Assembly: GCA_019751945.1 (NCBI GenBank)
Contig: JAIEMT010000004.1
Coordinates: 41,154 to 105,153 of the forward strand
Reading direction: 5' to 3'
DNA: 64,000 bases
DNA from: a bacterium
GTDB lineage: Bacteria; Bdellovibrionota; UBA1018
Under the pieces are notes generated by a model. That model had not been told where the DNA came from. It saw nothing but the letters and a program-made list of their open reading frames with translations, and did no database searches. This document shows positions 34,238-42,690 of this stretch, in pieces; position 1 is the stretch's first letter, and each line of letters begins with the position of its first letter. A program made the translations under genes and the position numbers.

Positions 34238-35284
34238 CTATTGAGTGACAACGAGCTTTCCAAAAGCGGCACGCGATTCTAACCTTTCGTGCGCCTGAGG
34301 AAGCTGATCCATCGGATAAACGTGATCAATCACGGGTTTCAATTTCCCCTGAGCTGCGAGATTCAAAATCTCATGCAGGTCACCCTTGCTTCCCATTGTA
34401 GTCCCTAAAATTGAAATGTTTTTAAAAAAGATGTGGCGGAGGTCAATCTCCACCATGGGGCCACTGGTAGCGCCACAAGTCACTAGACGCCCACCCCAGG
34501 TTAAGGACTTGATGCTCTCCGCAAAGGTTTCTGACCCCACATGATCCACAACGATGGAAACTTTCTTTCCAATCTTCTTGAGCTCATCGCGAAAACGGGT
34601 CTGCTTGTAATTGATGACATGGTCCGCACCTAGCTGCTTTGCTTTGGCAATCTTGTCATCCGTGCCCACGGTGGTGATCACTGTCGCGCCCAACATTTTT
34701 GCAATTTCAATACAAGCAATAGAAACACCGCTTCCGCCCGCGTGAACGAGAACGTTCTCACCGGGTTTGAGTTGCGCTTTTCTCACCAACATGGTCCAGG
34801 CCGTCAAATAGGGAATTAATAAAGCCGCTGCCTGCGTTACCGACAACGAAGCCGGCTTTAAAATTAAATTCGCTACAGAAACGTTGATGAAATCTGCACA
34901 ACCGCCATCCATCGTTTCACCGATAATTCCGTATGAAGGACAGAGAGGGTCAAATCCGGAAAGGCAGGCTTCACAGTGGCCACAAGAAACTCCAGGAGAA
35001 ACGACCACTTCTGATCCCACCTGAATTCCATCTTTTGCAAGACTTTCTGCGGATCCAGGACCTAAGGCAGCAACTTTTCCTACAACGTCGCAGCCCGGAG
35101 TCATCGGCAATGGAAATTTATGACCGGGAACGCCTTTGCGAACCCAAAGATCGAGATGGTTGAGAGCGACCGCCTGAACCTTCACCCGAACTTGCATGGG
35201 TCCTGGATCGGGAAGATCCAAATCTTTTCGCTGAAGAACTTCAACACCCCCGTGTTTTTCAATTCTCCAAGCTTTGATTTTCAA
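34238..35284 (-). CDS. Medium-chain dehydrogenase/reductase with structural zinc site
   Basis: A 348-residue NAD(P)-dependent oxidoreductase. The structural zinc cysteines are intact (SCGHCEACLSGFDPLC), and the cofactor motif VLVHAGGSGVSIACIEIA is near residue 175. The catalytic zinc ligands are not: the usual GHE is GCD (MTPGCDVVGKV) and the first cysteine is Asn-His (ALNHLDLW), so it is closer to quinone-oxidoreductase-like members than to zinc alcohol dehydrogenases. It starts with TTG, supported by GAGGG about 8 bases upstream and a TTGA overlap with the transketolase stop. The substrate is unknown. Confidence 0.88.
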   Translation of the reverse strand: MKIKAWRIEKHGGVEVLQRKDLDLPDPGPMQVRVKVQAVALNHLDLWVRKGVPGHKFPLPMTPGCDVVGKVAALGPGSAESLAKDGIQVGSEVVVSPGVSCGHCEACLSGFDPLCPSYGIIGETMDGGCADFINVSVANLILKPASLSVTQAAALLIPYLTAWTMLVRKAQLKPGENVLVHAGGSGVSIACIEIAKMLGATVITTVGTDDKIAKAKQLGADHVINYKQTRFRDELKKIGKKVSIVVDHVGSETFAESIKSLTWGGRLVTCGATSGPMVEIDLRHIFFKNISILGTTMGSKGDLHEILNLAAQGKLKPVIDHVYPMDQLPQAHERLESRAAFGKLVVTQ

Positions 35285-36252
35285 TTCTTGCCCTCGGACC
35301 GAAGGAGTTGATTCACTTTCTTCGCAATCTCAGCCGCGGAAATTCCGTGTTTTTCGTAGAGCTCAAAGCCCTCGCCACTCTCTCCGAAAGTGTCTTGCAC
35401 GCCGAGCTTTACCAGCTGAGTTTTCTGGCCAGCTTCAGCCAATGTTTCAGCAACACAAGTTCCCAAACCACCAATCACCGTGTGATCTTCGACAGTCAAA
35501 ATCAGATTTGCATCCGCAGCGATTTTCAATGTGGTTTCAGAATCAAACGGTTTCAGACTGTGAGCATTCCAAACCGAAAGAGCGACCCCCTGAGAAGCCA
35601 ACTGATCGCTAGCCTGAACCGCTTCTGCAGTGGTGGCACCCGTAGCGATACACGCAATCTTGAAGCCGCCTTTGTGAGCGGGCTTCCTCAAGTTCATGAG
35701 CTTCAACGGTTCAAACTTGGCACCGGCCGGAAAAAGATCAGGAACATTCTGACGGGTGAGGCGGAGATAGGCGGGCCCTTTCCATTCCTTCACCAAATAA
35801 TTCATGATGTGTTCGGTTTCTAAGGCGTCCATGGGCTGAAACACGCCCATCGTTGGAAGTGCGCGCATGAGCGCAATGTCTTCCAATCCCATTTGACTGT
35901 GACCATCGTCACCGATTCCAACGCCCGCATGAGTTCCTACTAAGCGAACATTGGCCTGAGCATAAGCCACGCTCAATCGAATAGTGTCGTAACGGCCAGT
36001 TAGGAAACAACCGAAGCTGCACAAGAAGGGGAGCTTGCCCGTAAATGCCAAGCCAGCTGCCGTTCCAATCATATTGGCTTCAGCAATTCCCATTTCAAAA
36101 AAGCGATTCGGAAATTTCTTAGCAAAAATTTCAGACTTCGTGGATTTTGCTAAATCAGCATCAAGCACCACAATCTCCGGATGCTTTTCACCGAGCTTTG
36201 CGAGAGCTTCACCAAATGCTTGTCGAGTTGCTTTTGCCGCTACGCTTGCCAT
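35281..36252 (-). CDS. Transketolase, C-terminal subunit
   Basis: A 323-residue protein equal to the pyrimidine-binding plus C-terminal domains of transketolase: FFEMGIAEANMIGTAAGLAFTGK carries the conserved glutamate that activates thiamine diphosphate, and DDGHSQMGLEDIALMRALP carries substrate-contacting residues. The N-terminal PP domain is encoded by the preceding gene, 2 bases upstream, so the enzyme is an alpha2beta2 split transketolase. It moves two-carbon units in the non-oxidative pentose phosphate pathway. A GAGG site precedes the ATG. Confidence 0.92.
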   Translation of the reverse strand: MASVAAKATRQAFGEALAKLGEKHPEIVVLDADLAKSTKSEIFAKKFPNRFFEMGIAEANMIGTAAGLAFTGKLPFLCSFGCFLTGRYDTIRLSVAYAQANVRLVGTHAGVGIGDDGHSQMGLEDIALMRALPTMGVFQPMDALETEHIMNYLVKEWKGPAYLRLTRQNVPDLFPAGAKFEPLKLMNLRKPAHKGGFKIACIATGATTAEAVQASDQLASQGVALSVWNAHSLKPFDSETTLKIAADANLILTVEDHTVIGGLGTCVAETLAEAGQKTQLVKLGVQDTFGESGEGFELYEKHGISAAEIAKKVNQLLRSEGKN

Positions 36253-36254
36253 AA

Positions 36255-37088
36255 TCAGCCTCGGCTCGCTTTCCGAATTTCATCGATCGCACGCGCGCAC
36301 TCATCTGCTTTCGGTGCGACTCCGTGCCAACCAATATTATTTTCCATGAATGAAACGCCTTTGCCCTTCACCGTTCGAGCCAAAATCAAAGTCGGCTTTT
36401 TTGAACTGTTTTGAGCCGCGCGCGATTTCTCAAACGCACTCTTGATCTCGCTGATCTTGTGACCGTTGATATCGATGACATTCCAACCAAACGCTTCCCA
36501 TTTATTCGCAATGGGTTCGATCGGCATGACTTCGTTCACGTGTCCATCGATCTGACCGTTGTTCTGATCCAGAATCACACAAAGGTTACTGAGTTGAAAC
36601 TTGGGGGCGGACATTGCAGCCTCCCAAATCTGTCCCTCTTGAACTTCCCCATCACCTACCAAACAGTAAACACGCGAAGACTTGCCTTCCATCTTCAAAC
36701 CCATGGCCATACCCTGGGCAACAGAAAGACCTTGTCCTAAGGAACCGGTCGAAGCCTCAACAATTGGGAGGCGCACGCGGTCGGGATGACCTTGAAGACG
36801 GCTGCCGATTTTGCGGAGCGTTTTAAGTTCCTCAGGTCGAATAAAACCTAGTTTAGCCAAAACCGCATAGAGTGCTGGCACCCCATGTCCCTTAGAAAGG
36901 ACGAAATGATCTCGATCCGAAGCGAGCTTTCCACCGCTCACGCCCTTCATTTCAGCGAACCAAAGCACCGTCAAAATATCAATTGCTGACAGGCTGCCGC
37001 CGGGGTGTCCGGACTTCGCTTCTGTGAGCATTTCAATGATCCAAATTCTCAATTCAGCGGCTACTGAAGCCAATTCCTGATCGGTCAT
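36255..37088 (-). CDS. Transketolase, N-terminal subunit
   Basis: The PP domain of a split transketolase, about 277 residues. LTEAKSGHPGGSLSAIDI and SKGHGVPALYAVLA are the family start motifs, and GDGEVQEGQIWEAAMSA followed by DQNNGQIDG is the thiamine-diphosphate/Mg site (GDG-N). I start at MTDQELASVAAELR (37088); an ATG seven codons earlier is possible. It heads an operon with the C-terminal subunit, an MDR dehydrogenase and a YdjM-like protein. Confidence 0.9.
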   Translation of the reverse strand: MTDQELASVAAELRIWIIEMLTEAKSGHPGGSLSAIDILTVLWFAEMKGVSGGKLASDRDHFVLSKGHGVPALYAVLAKLGFIRPEELKTLRKIGSRLQGHPDRVRLPIVEASTGSLGQGLSVAQGMAMGLKMEGKSSRVYCLVGDGEVQEGQIWEAAMSAPKFQLSNLCVILDQNNGQIDGHVNEVMPIEPIANKWEAFGWNVIDINGHKISEIKSAFEKSRAAQNSSKKPTLILARTVKGKGVSFMENNIGWHGVAPKADECARAIDEIRKASRG

Positions 37089-37118
37089 AATTGGGACGCA
37101 CTCTACCATTAGATCTCA

Positions 37119-37146
37119 TTGACGTCATAATCATTCTTGCTAGAGT
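37119..37146 (+). promoter_or_regulatory. Candidate promoter for the DHA2 transporter
   Basis: TTGACG, a 16-base spacer and TAGAGT; the ATG begins 7 bases after the -10 box, so the mRNA could be leaderless. The palindrome TGACGTCA (37120-37127) overlaps the -35 box and could be an operator, as expected for a regulated efflux gene. Confidence 0.4.
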
Positions 37147-37152
37147 TAGGGC

Positions 37153-38541
37153 ATGGCTCAAAAATGGTGGGTACTTGCCGCGGTCGCCTGCGGAACTTTC
37201 ATGGCGACCCTGGACTCCAGTATCGTCAACATCGCGCTCCCCACCCTCACCAAAGAACTCAACACGAGTCTCTATGAAGTGAAGTGGGTCATTATCATTT
37301 ACCTGCTGGTGATCACCTGCCTGCTCCTGCCCTTCGGGAGAATTTCGGACCAATACGGCCGGAAGCGTATCTTCCAAGCGGCCTTTATTATCTTCACCCT
37401 GGGTTCGGCCATGTGCGGATTGGCCGAACAGATGACCTGGCTCCTGGTTTTTCGAGCGATTCAAGGAATTGGAGCCGCCATGCTCATGGCCAATGGCCCC
37501 GCCGTGATCACGGCTGCCTTCCCGGCAGGGGAACGGGGGAAGGCGCTTGGCACCCTTGCCATGGTCGTTAGCTCCGGCCTCATCTTAGGACCGAGCATCG
37601 GGGGAATCCTGATCAGCCGCCTGGGGTGGGAGAGCATTTTCTTAGTGAACATTCCCGTCGGCATCGTCGGATCTTTCCTCGTGCACCGATTTGTGGAGGG
37701 CGAGAAAGACCCTCGACCACTCGCGTCCTTCGACTGGGCGGGAACAATTACACAAGTCATTTTTATTCTTTCACTGATTCTCCTGATGGAGCCGCCGCTG
37801 ATTGCCATCGCCGGCAGTGGGTTCTTTCCGATTCCCAGATGGGTGCTAGCGCTCTTCACGGCCATCTTTGGAGCGCTCTTTATTAAGATTGAATCCCAAA
37901 CCAAGTACCCGGTCTTTGATCTGAGCCTTCTGAAGAACCGCACCTTTTGGACCGCAATCCTTGCCAGCTTTCTGATTTTTATCTCTTACTCTTCGCTGGC
38001 CGTCTTGATGCCGTTTTTCTTAGAGGAAGTCCTTCACTATTCGCCCGAGAAGGCGGGGCTGTTCATGACGGCAATTCCCTTCACGATTTTCGTCATTGCT
38101 CCGATCAGCGGAATTCTTTCGGATCGTTTTGGAAGTATGGAACTCAGCATCGCAGGTGCGGCAGTGGGTGCCATCGGACTTTTCATCATGGCCGGAATTT
38201 TTGGAATGGGGATGCACGAAGAAATCAGCCGCGTGGGAATTATCCTCGCGCTTTGCTCCATCGGCTTGGCCACCGGCCTGTTTCAGTCCCCCAATAACAA
38301 CGCCATCATGGGCGCTGTTCCGGCAAATAAACTGGGCGTTGCCTCTGCCTTGATTGCAACCGTTCGCAACCTGGGAATGGTCACCGGGACGGGCCTTGCA
38401 ACGGCCATCTTTGCTTGGAGAATTCGCCTGAAGTACAGTTTTGTGGATTCGCTTCATTTTACTTTTTATGTGGCAGGGATTATTTCTGTGGGTGCCACGA
38501 TTGCTTCGTTCGGAAAAAAACGCGGCCCCATGAAATCTTAA
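37153..38541 (+). CDS. Major facilitator superfamily drug exporter (DHA2/EmrB-QacA type)
   Basis: A 462-residue inner-membrane proton antiporter with about 14 helices. Motif C-like DSSIVNIALPTL is near residue 22. Motif A, GRISDQYGRKRIF, is near residue 59, and GPSIGGILISRLGWESIFLVN is typical of the DHA2 family. It should expel amphipathic compounds; no adjacent EmrA-type adaptor gene is present, so it probably works alone across the inner membrane. Followed after 11 bases by a thioredoxin-fold protein gene. Confidence 0.92.
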   Translation: MAQKWWVLAAVACGTFMATLDSSIVNIALPTLTKELNTSLYEVKWVIIIYLLVITCLLLPFGRISDQYGRKRIFQAAFIIFTLGSAMCGLAEQMTWLLVFRAIQGIGAAMLMANGPAVITAAFPAGERGKALGTLAMVVSSGLILGPSIGGILISRLGWESIFLVNIPVGIVGSFLVHRFVEGEKDPRPLASFDWAGTITQVIFILSLILLMEPPLIAIAGSGFFPIPRWVLALFTAIFGALFIKIESQTKYPVFDLSLLKNRTFWTAILASFLIFISYSSLAVLMPFFLEEVLHYSPEKAGLFMTAIPFTIFVIAPISGILSDRFGSMELSIAGAAVGAIGLFIMAGIFGMGMHEEISRVGIILALCSIGLATGLFQSPNNNAIMGAVPANKLGVASALIATVRNLGMVTGTGLATAIFAWRIRLKYSFVDSLHFTFYVAGIISVGATIASFGKKRGPMKS

Positions 38542-38552
38542 AGCGAGAGTAA

Positions 38553-39623
38553 ATGGCCTGGAAACCAAAAGATAAACAGCTCACCGAAGAAGAGGCCATC
38601 AACCTCGCCAAGGTCGAGCTTTCGAAGTATTGGCATGGAACCTCTCCGTTGCTTTCAGCCGTACCCGATGAGTTCGGATCCGCATCGATCTTTCCTCTCG
38701 ATAAAACCTTCTTCGATCACACTTGGATTATTTTCTTTATCAATCCGACAGACTTCAGCGGCGAAACAACTTTGCACTACGCTCGCGAAATCTACCGCCG
38801 GTATCAAAGCAAAAAAGTGAACCTGCTTCTCGTGATTCGACCGCAATATCCGTTCTATCTCGAGCGGCCCATCGTCGAAAACTTTCTAAGAAAAATGCAG
38901 ATTCCTTTTTATGCCGTAGTGGATGTCGACAACCTCCTCGCGAAATCTTTTAAGATCAGCGAGTACCCCACGGTGATTTACCACGACGGAAAGCAAATCG
39001 TTTACCGGGGGGATGGAATTACTTGGATTGAAAACGGCGAATTGATTTTACAAAAATATCTGCGCCAAACAGACCCCGGACTTCCTCTTTTAAATCCCTT
39101 CAGCCCCGGCTCGGTTTGCCATAAAGACGTTTACACCATGGAGTTCGGCTATGGAAAAGGGGTGACCTTCCCCAGTCCCGGATTTCATGAGGAAGGGGGA
39201 TTCCTCAAGGCTGATTTTCCTGCCTTCACTCGCCAAGACATGATGGCGGTAGGCGCACTTCAAATTTCTGGAAAATGGATTCAGGACGAACACAAAATCA
39301 TCACGCACGATCCGAACGCGGTCATGGCCTTTCGAACGCCGACGTCGTATTTTTCGGTGGTCGCTCAATGCCCCATCATCGTGACAGACCCGATGAAAAT
39401 TTCAATTGAGAGCAATAACAAGCCCGTCCCAGATCTCTTCGGCGGTGAAGACTTTCGTTACGACGACAATGGCCTTTCCTATATTTCAATCTTCGGGCCG
39501 CGTCTTTACTATGGCTTAATAAAACTCCCCGGAAAAGAACGCCAGCTTACTCTCCGGTTTCCTTCAGCCGACACTGCACCTGTTTGTCTCTACGGTTTTC
39601 GATTCAGCGAAATTTTCAGCTAA
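38553..39623 (+). CDS. Protein with a thioredoxin-like domain lacking active-site cysteines
   Basis: A 356-residue cytoplasmic-looking protein. Residues about 57-150 have the thioredoxin order: HTWIIFFINPTDFSGET (where WCxxC would be there is no cysteine), a helix, VNLLLVIRPQYP, YAVVDVDNLLAKSFKISEYP (cis-Pro-like EYPTV) and QIVYRGDG. The remaining ~200 residues resemble no family I know; they have beta-rich segments such as GKWIQDEHKIITHDPNAV and a C-terminal LYGFRFSEIF. This architecture is seen in redox-inactive thioredoxin folds of NHL-repeat proteins. It sits 11 bases after the exporter and overlaps convergent queG by 8 bases. Confidence 0.75.
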   Translation: MAWKPKDKQLTEEEAINLAKVELSKYWHGTSPLLSAVPDEFGSASIFPLDKTFFDHTWIIFFINPTDFSGETTLHYAREIYRRYQSKKVNLLLVIRPQYPFYLERPIVENFLRKMQIPFYAVVDVDNLLAKSFKISEYPTVIYHDGKQIVYRGDGITWIENGELILQKYLRQTDPGLPLLNPFSPGSVCHKDVYTMEFGYGKGVTFPSPGFHEEGGFLKADFPAFTRQDMMAVGALQISGKWIQDEHKIITHDPNAVMAFRTPTSYFSVVAQCPIIVTDPMKISIESNNKPVPDLFGGEDFRYDDNGLSYISIFGPRLYYGLIKLPGKERQLTLRFPSADTAPVCLYGFRFSEIFS

Positions 39624-40716
39624 AAGCTCGAAAGGTTTCTAAGCACCTTCGCCACTCCGTGCGTGCAACTAAGTCTGCATCCACCTCTGCTGCAGATTCC
39701 ACCTGAGAGCGAAGACTTTGAATCAACTCCTGTCTTGCCTCGGGTTCTGATTCCCGAACTGCGTTCGCCAGTGCGATGGCCAGATTTCGCCGAAACTGTG
39801 CTGGCTTGACTCGATCAAGAGCGGAATTCTTTGTGCGCAATCGGTAGTCGGATTCGGGCTCCGAAAGAAGTGCCGCCCAATCGATCACTAATCCCGGTGA
39901 GGAATTTAAGGGGTGCTCGCGCGAGGGTTTCATATTGAAGGGACAAACTTCTTGGCAGATATCGCAGCCGGCGACCCATGTTCCCATCTTGCGGCGATCT
40001 TCTTCGCCCAGGAGAGAATCCAGCTCTCCGCGCTTTTCCAAAGTCCAATAGCTGATGCAACGCTTAGAATTCAAACGGCCGGGCTCGACAAAAGCTTCTG
40101 TCGGACAAGCACTGAGACAACGCGAACAGTTGCCACAGAAATTCGGAAGAGGGGTGGGACCTCGTCCCGTTTTTTCACTGATCAAAACCTCTCCCAAGAA
40201 AAGGTAACTGCCGTGCTTGGGGTGAATGAGAAGCGTATTCTTTCCAATCCAACCCAACCCAGCAAGCGCGGCCCAGCTTCTTTCTAGAACGGCACTCGTG
40301 TCGACACAGACCTTCCAGCTCAAGGGTGTCGACCAATTTTCCTGAACCCGGTTCATGACCTTTTCTAGTCGCTCTTGAATATCGAGGTGGTAGTCCTTCC
40401 CGGACAGGTAGCGCGCGTAGCGCGGTTGCAACCTCCCTTCGGAAACATCGGAGAGGCGCGTGCCGTAGGGTTGGGCAACACAGAGCATACTCTGCGCCTC
40501 GGGAAACACTAACCTGGGATTGAGTCGGCGATCTTTACCCCGCTCGAGGTAACCCATCTCTCCATGAAAGCCGGAGTCGATCCAACTTGCATAGCGCTGG
40601 GAGTGTTCGTGAAAAGTTTCTAAAGAAAGGTCGAGATCCAAAGCCCCCGAAAGTGGGAATCCGAATTCTTGGGCGGCACCGTTTAAGAGGCTGTAGAAAT
40701 CGCCGGCTGCTGCCAT
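39616..40716 (-). CDS. queG: Epoxyqueuosine reductase
   Basis: Last step of queuosine tRNA modification: reduction of epoxyqueuosine with cobalamin. The N-terminal DUF1730 part and the segment VDTSAVLERSWAALAGLGWIGKN (with the catalytic aspartate) are followed by two [4Fe-4S] motifs, CGNCSRCLSACPT and CDICQEVCPFN. A 366-residue length is typical, including a C-terminal helical repeat-like tail. Its 5' end overlaps rimO by 34 bases, so the two are co-translated. Confidence 0.95.
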   Translation of the reverse strand: MAAAGDFYSLLNGAAQEFGFPLSGALDLDLSLETFHEHSQRYASWIDSGFHGEMGYLERGKDRRLNPRLVFPEAQSMLCVAQPYGTRLSDVSEGRLQPRYARYLSGKDYHLDIQERLEKVMNRVQENWSTPLSWKVCVDTSAVLERSWAALAGLGWIGKNTLLIHPKHGSYLFLGEVLISEKTGRGPTPLPNFCGNCSRCLSACPTEAFVEPGRLNSKRCISYWTLEKRGELDSLLGEEDRRKMGTWVAGCDICQEVCPFNMKPSREHPLNSSPGLVIDWAALLSEPESDYRLRTKNSALDRVKPAQFRRNLAIALANAVRESEPEARQELIQSLRSQVESAAEVDADLVARTEWRRCLETFRAFS

Positions 40717-42116
40717 GGCAACACCACTCGAAGCGCGCGACCCACCACATCGTGAGCAAGCGCTTCCGTAATTTCTACTTCGACCATGTCACCCGGCTTC
40801 AACGCCTGCATCATTTCGGGGTCCACCATGTCGTTGATCAAGACGTGACCGTCAATCTCTTGCGCCTGGGTTGAGAGGCGTCCTTGAAGGAGAAGTTCGG
40901 TCTCATCACTCGCGCCCTCCACCAATACCTGAACGGTCTGGCCTAAATACTTCTGGTGATTAGAAATGGAATTCTTCTGCAAAATACCAATGAGTTTTTT
41001 CGCTCGAGCGCGCTTCGTCGCAGCGTGAATCTGATTAGGCATTTCGGCAGCCTTGGTGCCTTCTTCTTTGGAGTAACGAAACACTCCAACATGGTCGAGC
41101 TTCAGCGCTTCGAGATCATTGCAGAGTTCTTCAAACTCAGCGTCGGTTTCTCCCGGGAAACCCACAATGATGGACGTTCTAAAAGCAATGCCAGGAATCT
41201 GAGCCCGGAGCTTTCCGACGAGGTCAAAAAGTTTTTCTTTCGTGAGACGACGATTCATGCTCCTTAGCACGCGGTCGTTGGTGTGCTGAATGGGCATGTC
41301 GAGATACTTCACGATCTTCGGCTCGGTCGCTACAATGCGAACGAGTTCGTCGGAAAACTGATCCGGATAGACATAGTGAAGGCGAATCCACTCAATGCCT
41401 TCCACCTTGCAAAGTTCGGGAAGAAGCATTTCGAGATTCTCAGAATATTTCTTTTCCATCCCGTATTCGGTGAGGTCTTGCGCTACCAGATTCAACTCAC
41501 GTACCCCTCGAGCGGCAAGCTGCTTGGCTTCTTGAACCAAGGACTCCACGCTTCTGGAGCGAACATTGCCGCGAAGTTTTGGGATAATGCAAAACGCACA
41601 ACGGCGATTGCAGCCTTCAGAGAGTTTTAAATACGCCGTGTACAACGGCCCGGTTTGAACCCGCGGATCTGTTTCAGAATGGATGAACGCGGGTTGATCA
41701 ATATAAGAGCGCTTCGGCATCGGAGCGCCGATCTCAACCGCTTTTCCATGAGCATCTAAAAGTTCCGTAATGCGATGGTATTGACCGGTACCTACAAAGA
41801 GATCCACTTCCGGCATCTCTTTTTCCAATTCCTTGTGGTAGCGCTGAGGCAAGCAGCCCGTCGCCACCAGCACTTTGCAGCTCCCAGATTCCTTGAGCTG
41901 CGCCATTTCTAAAATGGTTTCGACGGATTCTTCTTTAGACGCTTCAATGAAAGAGCAGGTGTTGACGATAATCACTTCCGCTTCGTCGGGCTGACGCGTG
42001 ATGGTGTAGCGATCCTTCTCAAGCTTCCCGATCATGACCTGAGAATCGACCAGATTCTTAGGACATCCCAAGCTCACGAAATAGACGGGGGACTTTTGAT
42101 TGGGTACTGCTTCCAT
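40683..42116 (-). CDS. rimO: Ribosomal protein S12 methylthiotransferase
   Basis: Radical-SAM enzyme that adds a methylthio group to Asp of ribosomal protein S12. The N-terminal iron-sulfur cysteines are in SLGCPKNLVDSQ, NTCSFI and ATGCLPQRY. The radical-SAM site is EGCNRRCAFCIIP (about residue 172), and a C-terminal TRAM domain ends at about residue 465. SLGCPKNLVDSE-like wording distinguishes RimO from MiaB. Complete at 477 residues; it starts 2 bases after yajQ. Confidence 0.96.
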   Translation of the reverse strand: MEAVPNQKSPVYFVSLGCPKNLVDSQVMIGKLEKDRYTITRQPDEAEVIIVNTCSFIEASKEESVETILEMAQLKESGSCKVLVATGCLPQRYHKELEKEMPEVDLFVGTGQYHRITELLDAHGKAVEIGAPMPKRSYIDQPAFIHSETDPRVQTGPLYTAYLKLSEGCNRRCAFCIIPKLRGNVRSRSVESLVQEAKQLAARGVRELNLVAQDLTEYGMEKKYSENLEMLLPELCKVEGIEWIRLHYVYPDQFSDELVRIVATEPKIVKYLDMPIQHTNDRVLRSMNRRLTKEKLFDLVGKLRAQIPGIAFRTSIIVGFPGETDAEFEELCNDLEALKLDHVGVFRYSKEEGTKAAEMPNQIHAATKRARAKKLIGILQKNSISNHQKYLGQTVQVLVEGASDETELLLQGRLSTQAQEIDGHVLINDMVDPEMMQALKPGDMVEVEITEALAHDVVGRALRVVLPWQQPAISTAS

Positions 42117-42118
42117 TT

Positions 42119-42616
42119 TTAATCCCGGAAATTTCCGAATTGCATCGGCACTTTGAGCGTGTCTTGCTTCTCGCGAAGCAACGAAATCGTCGACTGGAGA
42201 TCATCGCGATTTTTACCAGTGACTCGAACCTTCTCGTCTTGAATCTGGCTTTGCACTTTTAACTTAGAATCTTTGATAGCGGCAATGATGTCCTTGGCTT
42301 TCTCTTTCGAGATCCCCGCCTGAACAATCACCACCTGGCGAACACTGCCGCCAAAAGCCGGCTCCGGGTCCTTATACTCCAAAGCAAGCAGGGAAATCCC
42401 CCGCTTAATGAGCTTGCTCTGCATGATGTCATTTAAGGCCTCAAGCTTGCCCTCTTCACTCACCCAAAGGATGACGGTCTTTTCCTTCTTTTCAACCTTT
42501 AGTTCCGCTTTAATTCCTTTAAAATCATAGCGTTGACCAATTTCTTTGGTGGCCTGATTGATGGCATTGTCGAGCTCTTGCCAGTCGATTTCCGAGGATA
42601 TGTCAAATGAAGGCAT
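42119..42616 (-). CDS. yajQ: YajQ family nucleotide-binding protein
   Basis: A 165-residue protein from [18 protein letters not shown] (42616); a longer in-frame start adds six residues unlike the family. The two ferredoxin-like halves are marked by [23 protein letters not shown] and [16 protein letters not shown]. YajQ proteins bind nucleotides, and a Xanthomonas member is a cyclic di-GMP receptor, but the ligand here is unproven. It is the first gene of yajQ-rimO-queG and is divergent from an HD-GYP-type gene 74 bases away. Confidence 0.93.
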   Translation of the reverse strand: MPSFDISSEIDWQELDNAINQATKEIGQRYDFKGIKAELKVEKKEKTVILWVSEEGKLEALNDIMQSKLIKRGISLLALEYKDPEPAFGGSVRQVVIVQAGISKEKAKDIIAAIKDSKLKVQSQIQDEKVRVTGKNRDDLQSTISLLREKQDTLKVPMQFGNFRD

Positions 42617-42625
42617 AGGCCCGGT

Positions 42626-42654
42626 TGTATACAAAATTAGTCGAGTAAAATCAA
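42626..42654 (-). promoter_or_regulatory. Candidate promoter for yajQ-rimO-queG
   Basis: On the minus strand TTGATT, a 17-base spacer, then TATACA; the yajQ ATG begins 10 bases after the -10 box. No Shine-Dalgarno is visible, so the leader would be only about three bases or absent. Confidence 0.5.
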
Positions 42655-42690
42655 GCGGAAGAAATCGGGGGGTTTTGCCGATAAGTAGGC

